Assembly: GCF_000964085.1 (NCBI RefSeq) | Contig: NZ_JZRB01000014.1 | Span: forward strand, 182,349 to 246,348 | DNA length: 64,000 nt | Source of the DNA: Luteibacter yeojuensis | GTDB lineage: Bacteria > Pseudomonadota > Gammaproteobacteria > Xanthomonadales > Rhodanobacteraceae | Reading direction: 5' to 3' | Part shown: positions 43,199 to 51,285 of the stretch, in pieces | How positions within the stretch are numbered: the first letter of the stretch is position 1 | Layout: each line of letters begins with the position of its first letter | The notes under the pieces: generated by a model | Told to the model about the DNA's origin: nothing | What the model saw: only the letters and a program-made list of their open reading frames with translations | The model's database searches: none | Translations under genes and position numbers: made by a program

Positions 43199-43599
43199 GC
43201 GCGCACGCTGAATCGCACGATCACCACCACGACGACCACCACGACGACGAGGTGGTCAGCCACAGCACCATGGGTGGCTACCTGCTGGGCTTCTTCCTGG
43301 CCGTGGTGCTTACCGCCATTCCGTTCTGGCTGGTGATGGACAAGGTCATCCCCGATACGCGCACGCTGTCGGTGGTGCTGCTGGCCTTCGCCGCCATCCA
43401 GATCGTGGTCCACATGATCTACTTCCTGCACATGGATACGAAATCGCAGGGTGGCTGGAACATGCTGGCGCTGATCTTCACGCTGGTGCTTGTCGTCATT
43501 ACGCTGTCGGGTTCCATCTGGGTCATGTTCCACATGAACGCCAACATGATGCCGGGCATGTCGCACGACATGAGCCAGCAGGTGAAGAACCTGCCTTGA
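43195..43599 (+). CDS. cyoD: Cytochrome bo3 quinol oxidase subunit IV
   Basis: A 134-residue three-helix subunit with the family helices [45 protein letters not shown] and [25 protein letters not shown]. The start is GTG 43195, overlapping the cyoC stop. Unusually, the first 20 residues are packed with His and Asp ([13 protein letters not shown]), which may bind metal. E. coli CyoD has no such run to my knowledge. Confidence 0.92.
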   Translation: MSAHAESHDHHHDDHHDDEVVSHSTMGGYLLGFFLAVVLTAIPFWLVMDKVIPDTRTLSVVLLAFAAIQIVVHMIYFLHMDTKSQGGWNMLALIFTLVLVVITLSGSIWVMFHMNANMMPGMSHDMSQQVKNLP

Positions 43600-44369
43600 G
43601 CACCGGGCAGGCCGATACCCACGAGACGCCGCGCCCTCCGCGCGGCGTCTTCGTTCTGGGGGTGCTCGCCGTGCTTGGCGCGGCCGTGTTCGCGGCCTTC
43701 GTGGCGCTGGGCACCTGGCAGGTGCACCGCCGCGCGTGGAAGCACGACCTCATCGCCCGCGTCGATGCACGGGTGCACGCGCCGCCGGTGGACGCGCCGG
43801 GCCGCGGCCAGTGGCCGCAGGTCACCCTCGAAAGCGACGAATACCGCAGCGTGAAGTTGGCGGGCGCCTTCCTGCCCGACAAGAGCGTGCGCGTGCGGGC
43901 CAGCACCGAGCTGGGCCTGGGTGCCTGGCTGATGACCCCGTTCCGTCGTGACAATGGCGAGGTGGTGCTCGTGAACCGCGGCTTCGTCACCCCCTCGTGG
44001 TGTGGCGGCAAGGCCACGTGCCCCACCGGGCCCACGGGCCACACCACGGTCACGGGGCTGCTGCGTATCAGCGAGCCGAAGGGTGCCTTCCTGCAGGACA
44101 ACGAGCCGGCCACGGGCCGCTGGTTCTCCCGCGACGTGGCCGCCATCACGCAGGCCGGCGGCATCGACGGGGCCGCGCCGTATTTCGTCGACGCCGATGC
44201 GGCCTCGGCCCCTGGCCGCGGCGACGGCAGCGATGCGCCGGTGGGTGGCCTCACGGTGGTCTCGTTCCCGGATAACCACCTGCAGTACGCGCTGACCTGG
44301 TATGCCCTGGCCCTGCTTACCCTCGTCGGCGGGTGGGTGGTGTGGCGTGACGAGCGGCGCCGCCGCTAG
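43596..44369 (+). CDS. SURF1-like oxidase assembly protein
   Basis: A 257-residue protein with a helix near each end (VFVLGVLAVLGAAVFAAFVALGTWQ and YALTWYALALLTLVGGWVVW). SURF1 signatures are the early LGTWQVHRRAWK, VLVNRGFV in the middle, and FPDNHLQYALTWYALA at the end. SURF1 helps heme insertion into heme-copper oxidases, fitting its place after cyoD. The best start is TTG 43596, overlapping the cyoD stop (TTGA); no ATG or GTG nearby suits the family N-terminus. Confidence 0.88.
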   Translation: MSTGQADTHETPRPPRGVFVLGVLAVLGAAVFAAFVALGTWQVHRRAWKHDLIARVDARVHAPPVDAPGRGQWPQVTLESDEYRSVKLAGAFLPDKSVRVRASTELGLGAWLMTPFRRDNGEVVLVNRGFVTPSWCGGKATCPTGPTGHTTVTGLLRISEPKGAFLQDNEPATGRWFSRDVAAITQAGGIDGAAPYFVDADAASAPGRGDGSDAPVGGLTVVSFPDNHLQYALTWYALALLTLVGGWVVWRDERRRR

Positions 44370-44408
44370 CCCGGTTTCAAAATCCCGGGGCTGGCACGTC
44401 TAGGTTGC

Positions 44409-45332
44409 ATGCCGTCCCGCATCACACCCAGCACGCCGCTCCATGACCTGCCCCTGGCCTGGCCCCGGGGCACCGCCGAACCCGGCGGCCTTGGCCTCAT
44501 GGTGGCGCACTTCCGGCGCCGCGCCGCCCAGCGCGATCGCTTCCCGCTGACCGAAGGCCGGCTGCGCTACCTGTGGCGCACGCTACGCTCGCTGCCCCGG
44601 CATGCCGAGTGGCTGCGCCTGGTAGGGCGCTCGCGCGACATGCGCGCCGCCGCCGATGCCAACCCCGCGCTCTATGAGCGCTGGCAGGCCCATTACATCT
44701 CGCGCCGCCTCGACCTGGCGGCCCGCGCGCGGATCATCGAGGCGCACTACCGCTTCGTCACGCGCGAGTTTCCCGAGCGCCTCCGCCTGCGCCTGCTCAA
44801 GGGCCATGACGTACGCCTTGCCACGCTGCCCCTCGGCGATGGCCAGGTGGCGTACGTCCATGCCCGCGCGCCTGAGAGCACGCAGTGCGGAGAGCTCGGT
44901 CTTTTCCTCCTCAATGGCGACAAGGAAGTGGTGTCGTCCTGCGCGCTGACCTTCGCGGGCCCGGATGGGCTCATGCTCGGGGCCATGCGCGGCTCATGGG
45001 CGTACCTGGGTCGCGGCGAGATCGCCGCGTTCACCCGCGCCACGGGTGGGCTGCACCCGCGCGAGCTGCTGCTCGGCATCGTCCGCTCTTTGGCGACGTA
45101 CTACGGCATCGCGCGGCTACGCGGCGTCTCCGCCAGCGAGCACCCGCTGGAGCGGAGGGAGGGCGTCACGCCCGCGGCGTACGACCGCTTCTGGCGCCGC
45201 CACGGTGGGGAGCCCGGGGCGGATGGCTGCTTCGAGGTACCCGTGCAGGGCAAGCCCACGGGCAAGCCGCACCGTGATGCGTTCCGCCGCGAGGCCTGCG
45301 AGGTGGTGCTGCGGGCGTTTCAGAAATCGTAG
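44409..45332 (+). CDS. DUF535 (VirK/YbjX-like) family protein
   Basis: A 307-residue protein recognised by the C-terminal pattern LHPRELLLGIVRSLATYYGIARLRGVSASEH followed by YDRFWRRHGGEPGADGCFEVP. VirK/YbjX proteins of enterobacteria belong to the PhoP regulon and affect envelope and virulence; the biochemical function is unknown. There is no signal peptide or membrane helix. It starts 39 bases after the SURF1 gene. Its 3' end overlaps the convergent TonB receptor gene by 13 bases. Confidence 0.72.
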   Translation: MPSRITPSTPLHDLPLAWPRGTAEPGGLGLMVAHFRRRAAQRDRFPLTEGRLRYLWRTLRSLPRHAEWLRLVGRSRDMRAAADANPALYERWQAHYISRRLDLAARARIIEAHYRFVTREFPERLRLRLLKGHDVRLATLPLGDGQVAYVHARAPESTQCGELGLFLLNGDKEVVSSCALTFAGPDGLMLGAMRGSWAYLGRGEIAAFTRATGGLHPRELLLGIVRSLATYYGIARLRGVSASEHPLERREGVTPAAYDRFWRRHGGEPGADGCFEVPVQGKPTGKPHRDAFRREACEVVLRAFQKS

Positions 45333-47806
45333 GAACCAGTGAGCAGCACCGTGTGGCCCTGGCGGATGGGCACGAACGTGTCGTCGAAGTTCACCGCGTA
45401 AAGCGTGCGCCGGAAGAGATTCTTCACGCCGAGCGTGACGCGCCAGTGGTCGCCATACCGCGTGACATTGGTTTCGACGCTGGCCTGGCCCGGGATGCCG
45501 AAGTACTCACCCTGCTCGCTGGTGCGGCCGTAGCTTTTGCTGCGCGCGATGACGCCGGCCGCGATACCCCACGGCAACGTGCCGCCGCCCAGGCGGTAGC
45601 TGCCCCACACCGCGGCCTGGTGTTTCGGCGTACCGGTGGGGCGCGTGTCGTCGTGGTTATGGATACGGGTTTCGGTGAGGCTGGCAAGCACGTCGAAGCC
45701 GGGCGCCACATTGCCCGTGAACTCGACTTCCAGGCCGCGATTGGTCTGGCCGGGGCCGGGTGTCGCGAAGAAGGGTGGCTCGGGCGAGACCAGGTCCACG
45801 CTGTGGTCGACGCGGATGCGGTACAGCGCGGCGGTAAGGCGCGCACGCTGGTCGAACAGGTCGAACTTGCCACCCAGTTCCACCTGGCGCGAGGTGACCG
45901 CGGGCAGGGGTTGGCCGTCCTTGCCGAGCAGGGGATCGGGCTGGAAACCCACCGCGGTATCGGCATACAGCGCGATATCGGGCGCCACCTTGTACACCAC
46001 GCCCAGCTTCGGCACCCAGCGCGACTTGCGCTGGCGGCGCGGCATGCCATCGTCCCAGTGCGTATCGAGCTGGTAGGTGGTGCGGCGGATGGCGGCCAGC
46101 ACGTTCCACTTCTCGCCGATGGCGACCTGGTCCTGCAGGTAAAGCCCGGCGTTGGTCTGCCACGAGCCACCAAGGTTCTGCACGGTGGTGACGGGCGCCA
46201 CCAGCGCATTGAATTTCTCGGACATGCGCGCGCCCGTCGCCAGGTCGAACGATAGCGGGCGCGTGATGATCTGCGCACTGCGGTCGTTATCCATGGTGGT
46301 ATCCATGCTTTGCTCGACGCTGCCGATGCCGCTGTCGCCGGCATGCGTGCGCGCCACGTCGAAGCCGAGCAGCACGGTGTGCGTCGTATCGCCGTGGCTG
46401 AACGAGGTGCGCAGGTCGTTCTGCCATGTCCAGTAGCTGCCCTTGTAGCGGAAGCTGCGCGCCACGGGCACGAGGAAGCCGCCGTAGTCGTCGCCCGGCG
46501 TGTACGACCAGTTGCGGCCATCGCTGTGCTGGCGCACGTACTGGCCCTGGCTGTGGAAGCTCCAGTCGTCGCCGATATCGTGGTCGAACTCGAACACGGC
46601 GCGCGTGGTGCGGTAGGTGGAGTAGTCGTCGGGCACGTCCGGCAGGTCGCGGTACGGCGATGCCGTGGAAAGCGACGCGCCCAGCAGCACGGTGTGTTCC
46701 GGACCGGGCACGCGGTTGTCGACGTACTCCAGGCCGCCCATGAAGCGGGTATCGTCGCCCTGCCACGCGAACGAGGGCGCGAGGTACGTGCCGCGGCCGT
46801 GGCCGTTGCCCTGCGGCGTGCGCTGGCCACCCTGGCCCGCGGCGACGAGCCGGTAGGTCCACGCGCCGTCGTTCGACGCGGTACCCGCCAAATCGACGCC
46901 GAGGCGCGCGCCATCGTACTCACCGGCCGACCATGTCAGCGTGCGGATGGTGTCGGCCTGCGGCCGTTTCATCACCACGTTGATCGCGCCGCCGAAATTA
47001 TTGTTCTGCGAGGCATCGCCCAGGATGGCCTCGGGGCCGCGCAAAACCTCCACGCGCTCGATGCCGATGAGCGGTGGCAGGTCCTCCGTGCGCGCGATGC
47101 CGTTCGGCATGCCGTCGGTCATGCCGTTGCCGGCATCGAAGCCGCGGATGAGGAACAGCGGTGAGCCGCCGTAGCCATCCACGTACTGCACGCCTGCCAC
47201 GTAGCGGGCGACATCGCCAATGCTCACCGCCTGCTGCGAGGCGATGACCTCGCGCGTGACCACGCTGATCGATTGCGGCACGTCGGTGAGATTGCTCTCC
47301 GTCCGCGTGGCCGTGCGCGTGGTATCGGCCTTGTAGCCGTCGTCGGAAAGGATGCCGCGCACATCCACGGTGGCCAGCGGCGTGACGCTGTGCGGATCGA
47401 ACGCCGATAGCGGGTCGGCGGGCGCGGGCGTGGCGTTGCCGGCCTTTTGGCGCTGGCGCACCACCACCGTGTGCGCGTCGTAGGCTTCACGCTCGAGGTC
47501 GGTGCCTTCGAGTAGTTCGACCAGGGCATCGTCCGGCGTGAGCAAGCCGCTGGCGCCCGCGCTGCGCCAGCTGGCGACGGCGCCGGAGGCGGTTAGCACC
47601 TGCACGTTGGCCTGCTTGCCCCATGCCAGCAGGGCCGTGGCCATGGGCTGCGGCGCGATGGCGAATGGCAACGCGGAGCGATCGCCGACGGGCGACCCCT
47701 CGGCGGCGCTGGCCGGGCGCAGCGCCAGCATCAACGCGAGCGCGAGCGCGCCGGTGGTTACGCGCCGGCGCCCGCGAAGGGTGTGCTGCAAGACCTGCGG
47801 CCCCAA
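45320..47806 (-). CDS. TonB-dependent siderophore receptor with STN signalling domain
   Basis: An 828-residue outer-membrane receptor. After a signal sequence (ALALALMLALRPASAAEG) comes an STN domain (about 46-115: LPFAIAPQPMATALLAWGKQANVQV) that signals to FecR. The plug domain follows (about 165-275: NLTDVPQSISVVTREVI, then GIERVEVLRGPEAILGD), then the 22-strand barrel ending in VLLTGSYDF. It would take up a ferric siderophore and switch on its own sigma factor. The start appears to be TTG 47806, 14 bases after the fecR stop; this is uncertain. The receptor is the last gene of a FecI-FecR-receptor unit. Confidence 0.9.
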   Translation of the reverse strand: MGPQVLQHTLRGRRRVTTGALALALMLALRPASAAEGSPVGDRSALPFAIAPQPMATALLAWGKQANVQVLTASGAVASWRSAGASGLLTPDDALVELLEGTDLEREAYDAHTVVVRQRQKAGNATPAPADPLSAFDPHSVTPLATVDVRGILSDDGYKADTTRTATRTESNLTDVPQSISVVTREVIASQQAVSIGDVARYVAGVQYVDGYGGSPLFLIRGFDAGNGMTDGMPNGIARTEDLPPLIGIERVEVLRGPEAILGDASQNNNFGGAINVVMKRPQADTIRTLTWSAGEYDGARLGVDLAGTASNDGAWTYRLVAAGQGGQRTPQGNGHGRGTYLAPSFAWQGDDTRFMGGLEYVDNRVPGPEHTVLLGASLSTASPYRDLPDVPDDYSTYRTTRAVFEFDHDIGDDWSFHSQGQYVRQHSDGRNWSYTPGDDYGGFLVPVARSFRYKGSYWTWQNDLRTSFSHGDTTHTVLLGFDVARTHAGDSGIGSVEQSMDTTMDNDRSAQIITRPLSFDLATGARMSEKFNALVAPVTTVQNLGGSWQTNAGLYLQDQVAIGEKWNVLAAIRRTTYQLDTHWDDGMPRRQRKSRWVPKLGVVYKVAPDIALYADTAVGFQPDPLLGKDGQPLPAVTSRQVELGGKFDLFDQRARLTAALYRIRVDHSVDLVSPEPPFFATPGPGQTNRGLEVEFTGNVAPGFDVLASLTETRIHNHDDTRPTGTPKHQAAVWGSYRLGGGTLPWGIAAGVIARSKSYGRTSEQGEYFGIPGQASVETNVTRYGDHWRVTLGVKNLFRRTLYAVNFDDTFVPIRQGHTVLLTGSYDF

Positions 47807-47819
47807 GGACTTCTAAGGG

Positions 47820-48839
47820 TCAGCGCGGTTTGGTACCCCGCGCCATGGATGTCTGCCGCGCCAGTTCAAGGTGGTCGGCATACGTATCCACCCGCACGGG
47901 GAAGACGCGCGGCAGGGCCGCCACCCAGCTGTCGATGGTATCGACCTGCACGGTGCCGGTAAATGTCAGGCGGGCCAGCGAGGGGTCGGTGAGCCGCACC
48001 GGGCGCGTGCCATAGCGGTTCACGTTCTCAAGCACGGACGAGAGCGGCTCGTTCACGAACTCCAGCCGCCGCTCGCGCCACGCCGTGGCCGTGGCGGCAT
48101 CGACATCGAGGATCCGCATGGCCTTGGTCTCAGGGTCGAACGAGACTTCGCGCCCCGCGCCCAGTTCCACCGTCCCACCGTCGTTCGCATCGGCCGACGG
48201 CGAGACCCGCACGCGCCCCTCGGTCACGGCAACGGTGACGCGATCGCCCGTGCGGCGGACATTGAACGCCGTGCCCAGGTCGCGGATGCGCAGGGGGCCC
48301 GCGTTCACCACGAACGGCCGCTCGGCGTGGGCCACGCGGAAGAAGGCCTCGCCCGCATCCAGGTCGATCGCGCGGATATCGCTGCCGTAGCGTGTGGTGA
48401 TCGAGGTGGCGCCGCCCAGTTCGATGCTGGAGCCATCGGGCAGGTCGATGTCGCGGTGCCCGGCGCGCTCGCTCGCGTACGCCTGGGGCGCGTCAGGACC
48501 ATGCTTGAGCGCAACGTAGAGGCCACCACCCAGCACGGCCACGGCGGCGATGCCGGCGGCCAGGGCCATGGCAAGGCGCGGTGGGGCGCGGCGCGCCGGC
48601 GCCTGCGGCGGGGCGAAACGCGCCAGGAGGTCGGCGCGCTGGTCACCGCCCAGCGCGGCGGCTTCCTCGGCCAGCGCACAGGCACGGTCGAAGGCGGCGG
48701 CGTGGTTCGGGTCGGCCTCCAGCCATGCCGTCCACTGGGCCAGCGCCTGGTCGGGCAGGGCGGGGTCGCGCAGGCGTGCCCACCACTCGGCGGCGGCATG
48801 CTCGATACGGGTACCGGGGGAGAAGGTCGAAGCGTTCAT
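47820..48839 (-). CDS. FecR-type anti-sigma regulator
   Basis: A 339-residue inner-membrane regulator. The N-terminal DUF4880 domain (AAEWWARLRDPALPDQALAQWTAWLEADPNHAAAF) binds the sigma factor. One membrane helix (about 89-109, MALAAGIAAVAVLGGGLYVAL) is followed by the periplasmic FecR domain (HRDIDLPDGSSIELGGATSI, RPFVVNAGPLRIRDLGTAFNVR) and a C-terminal STN-like part. It relays the receptor state to the sigma factor. The ATG overlaps the sigma gene stop by four bases. Confidence 0.9.
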   Translation of the reverse strand: MNASTFSPGTRIEHAAAEWWARLRDPALPDQALAQWTAWLEADPNHAAAFDRACALAEEAAALGGDQRADLLARFAPPQAPARRAPPRLAMALAAGIAAVAVLGGGLYVALKHGPDAPQAYASERAGHRDIDLPDGSSIELGGATSITTRYGSDIRAIDLDAGEAFFRVAHAERPFVVNAGPLRIRDLGTAFNVRRTGDRVTVAVTEGRVRVSPSADANDGGTVELGAGREVSFDPETKAMRILDVDAATATAWRERRLEFVNEPLSSVLENVNRYGTRPVRLTDPSLARLTFTGTVQVDTIDSWVAALPRVFPVRVDTYADHLELARQTSMARGTKPR

Positions 48840-49399
48840 CGGAGGGCCTCCGCACGGTCCCTGCGGTCACGGCAATGCGCCAGGGCGTTGCCGACGTGGT
48901 AACGCACCATGCGCTCGCTCAGGTTCATGTCTTTGGCGATGGCGGCGAAATCGCGGCCGTCGATGACGTGCATCACGAAGGCACGGCTGGTCTTGGGCGG
49001 CAGCTCGTCCAGCGCCTCGCGCATATCGCGCCACTGCTGCAGGGCGGCGGCGTGCTGCTCGGGGATGGGCGTGACGTGCCAGTCATCGTGGTCGGGGTCC
49101 ACCGGGGCGTTGGTGCGGACATTGCGCATGCGCAGGCGGTCCACGGCCAGGTTCGCGGCGGCGCGGAACAGGAAGGCGCGCGGTGAGTCGATCTTCGTGG
49201 CCTCGTCCAGCGTCAGCAGCTTCAGGTACACCTCCTGGGCCACTTCCTGCGCATCGGCCAGGGTGCCAAGGCGCACGCGCAGGAACGCGACCAGGGCCGC
49301 GTTATGCTCGCGGAAGAGGGCGACGACCTGGTCGGCCCGCCGTCCGCGTGGCGCGCCAGTCGCCTCGGTTGGGTCCATCGTTCGGGGTACCGCGTTCAT
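48836..49399 (-). CDS. FecI-like ECF sigma factor
   Basis: A 187-residue iron-starvation type sigma factor. Region 2 is LVAFLRVRLGTLADAQEVAQEVYLKLL and SPRAFLFRAAANLAVDRLR; region 4 is LDELPPKTSRAFVMHVIDGRDFAAIAKDMNLSERMVRYHVGNALAH. It should transcribe the receptor gene. I chose ATG 49399 (MNAVPRTMDP) with GGAACA ahead; the frame stays open to 49630 with unrelated sequence. An imperfect AT-rich palindrome (CAGAATTTTCTG, 49535-49546) lies upstream in the divergent gap, but no Fur box is clear. Confidence 0.87.
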   Translation of the reverse strand: MNAVPRTMDPTEATGAPRGRRADQVVALFREHNAALVAFLRVRLGTLADAQEVAQEVYLKLLTLDEATKIDSPRAFLFRAAANLAVDRLRMRNVRTNAPVDPDHDDWHVTPIPEQHAAALQQWRDMREALDELPPKTSRAFVMHVIDGRDFAAIAKDMNLSERMVRYHVGNALAHCRDRRDRAEALR

Positions 49400-49632
49400 G
49401 GGGGTGTTCCGGGATATAGGGTCGCACGGTGCGGAACCAGCATGCGTACGGGCAGGGACGCATACCGGAATCCGCACCGGCGAAACCCCTAGACGTGCCA
49501 GCTGCGGAAAATTGAAACGCCGGGCCGGCCTGTTCAGAATTTTCTGGTCAAGGTCGGGGCCAAAGGTGCCGATAAGGGGCATCCCACCCCCGATGCAAGC
49601 GGACTGCGTCATCACCTGGTCCCGTAGCATCC

Positions 49633-51210
49633 ATGACGCTGTTGTCCCGCTTCCGCATCGCCACCCGCCTGGCCGCCCTCGGCCTGCTCCTGCTAGCCGC
49701 CACCGTCATCGTGGGCGCGGAGGGCTGGCGCGGCCTGGCCCGCATGAACGATTTCCAGCGACAGGCGGCCCAGACCGCCCAGGCCTACGCCGCCGCCGCG
49801 GATACCGCCCGCGTGGCCCAGGTGGACTTCAAGCGGCAAGTGCAGGAATGGAAGGATCTGCTCTTGCGCGGCGCCGACCCGGCGGCCTTCGATAAGTACC
49901 GCGCCGGCTTCACGACGATGGCCGGCACCGTCGATGGCGACCTGGCCAGCCTGCGCAAACAGATGGCCGCGCTGGGCATGCCGGTGGCCGAGGTGGACGC
50001 CGCGACGACGACGCACGCCGACCTGCTCGTGAAGTACACGGGTGCCCTCGCGCAATACAAATCGACCGACGCGGCCAGCGCCCACGTGGTGGATGGCCTC
50101 GTGAAGGGCATCGACCGCCCCCCGACCGCGGCCATCGACAGCATCGTCGACCATGTCCGCCAGGCTGCCGCCACGTCGGCCCGCCAGCTGCAAGACGCCA
50201 GCACCGCCGTCTACCGCCAGGTGCTGGTGCTGCTGGCGAGCGTGGTGCTTGGCGCCGTGCTGCTGGGCATCGCCATCACCGTACTGCTCGCCCGCAGCAT
50301 CACGCGGCCGATCGCGCATGCCGTGGGCGTGGCCGAAGCCGTCGCCGATGGCGATCTTTCGAGCGAAATCACAAGCACGAGCCGGGACGAGACCGGGCTG
50401 CTGCTGCAGGCGCTCGGCCGCATGAATACGCGCCTGCGCGACGTGGTCGCCACCATCCGCCAGGGCGCCGACGAGATCTCGCTGGCCACGGGTGAAATCG
50501 CCGAGGGCAACCTCGACCTGTCGTCGCGCACCAGCGAGCAGGCCGCCGCGCTGGAAGAAACCGCGTCATCGATGCAGGAATTCACCAGCAGCGTGCATGC
50601 GAACGCGGCCAGCGCCCGCGAAGCGCGCGTGGCCGCCGAGCAGTCGCTCGCCGGCGCGCGCGAGGGCGAAGGCGCGATGCGTGACGCCGTGGTGGCCATG
50701 GACCGCATCGCGGGTGTCGCCACGCGCATCACCGAAATCACTGAGACGATCGAGCGCATCGCCTCGCAGACGCATATCCTTGCGTTGAACGCGGCCGTGG
50801 AAGCGGCCCGGGCGGGCGAGGCCGGCCGCGGGTTCCACATCGTGGCGGGCGAGGTCCGGGTGCTGGCCTCGCACTCGAAGACGGCCGCCGGGCAGATCCG
50901 CGCGCTGGTGCAGGAATCGAGCGAGACCATCGCCGATGGCGCGCAGCGCATCGGTGCCGCGGGTGAGCGCATGGAAGGCCTGGCACGCGATGTCGACCGC
51001 GTGACCCACGCCGTCCGCGCCATCGCCACGCTGAGCGATACCCAGGCGACCGGCATCCTCCAGGTGAACGAGGCAGTGCGCCAGATCGACGAGGTGACGC
51101 AGAGCAACTCGGCGCTGGTCGAAGAGGCCGCCGCCGCGGCCGACGCCGTGAAATCCCGCGCCCGTGGCCTTGTCGATAGCGTGGCGTTCTTCCGCATGGA
51201 AGCGGCGTGA
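49633..51210 (+). CDS. Membrane methyl-accepting chemotaxis protein
   Basis: A 525-residue chemoreceptor. Helices at about 10-30 and 196-218 flank a periplasmic four-helix sensor; a HAMP domain (ARSITRPIAHAVGVAEAVADGDL) and the signalling hairpin follow. The tip reads IERIASQTHILALNAAVEAARAGE, then GRGFHIVAGEVRVLA. The usual receptors have QTN and GFAVVA there, so contacts with CheA/CheW may differ. It ends without a methyltransferase-binding pentapeptide. It is divergent from the FecI gene. Confidence 0.92.
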   Translation: MTLLSRFRIATRLAALGLLLLAATVIVGAEGWRGLARMNDFQRQAAQTAQAYAAAADTARVAQVDFKRQVQEWKDLLLRGADPAAFDKYRAGFTTMAGTVDGDLASLRKQMAALGMPVAEVDAATTTHADLLVKYTGALAQYKSTDAASAHVVDGLVKGIDRPPTAAIDSIVDHVRQAAATSARQLQDASTAVYRQVLVLLASVVLGAVLLGIAITVLLARSITRPIAHAVGVAEAVADGDLSSEITSTSRDETGLLLQALGRMNTRLRDVVATIRQGADEISLATGEIAEGNLDLSSRTSEQAAALEETASSMQEFTSSVHANAASAREARVAAEQSLAGAREGEGAMRDAVVAMDRIAGVATRITEITETIERIASQTHILALNAAVEAARAGEAGRGFHIVAGEVRVLASHSKTAAGQIRALVQESSETIADGAQRIGAAGERMEGLARDVDRVTHAVRAIATLSDTQATGILQVNEAVRQIDEVTQSNSALVEEAAAAADAVKSRARGLVDSVAFFRMEAA

Positions 51211-51213
51211 ACG

Positions 51214-51258
51214 CTGTAAGCGCACTGTAAGAACCTGTAAAACGGCATCGGCTAGGAT
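51214..51258 (+). promoter_or_regulatory. Triple CTGTAA direct repeat and promoter for the ArnT-like gene
   Basis: CTGTAA occurs at 51214-51219, 51225-51230 and 51235-51240, with periods of 11 and 10 bp, one helical turn each. A -10-like TAGGAT lies at 51253-51258, so the last repeat covers the -35 region. This is the layout of promoters activated by OmpR/PhoB-family regulators. The 12-mer GCGCACTGTAAG (51220-51231) occurs again, on the other strand, at 53739-53750 ahead of the YrbL-like gene. Confidence 0.62.
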
Positions 51259-51285
51259 GCGGGGAACTCCCCGGCCGGCCGATGC

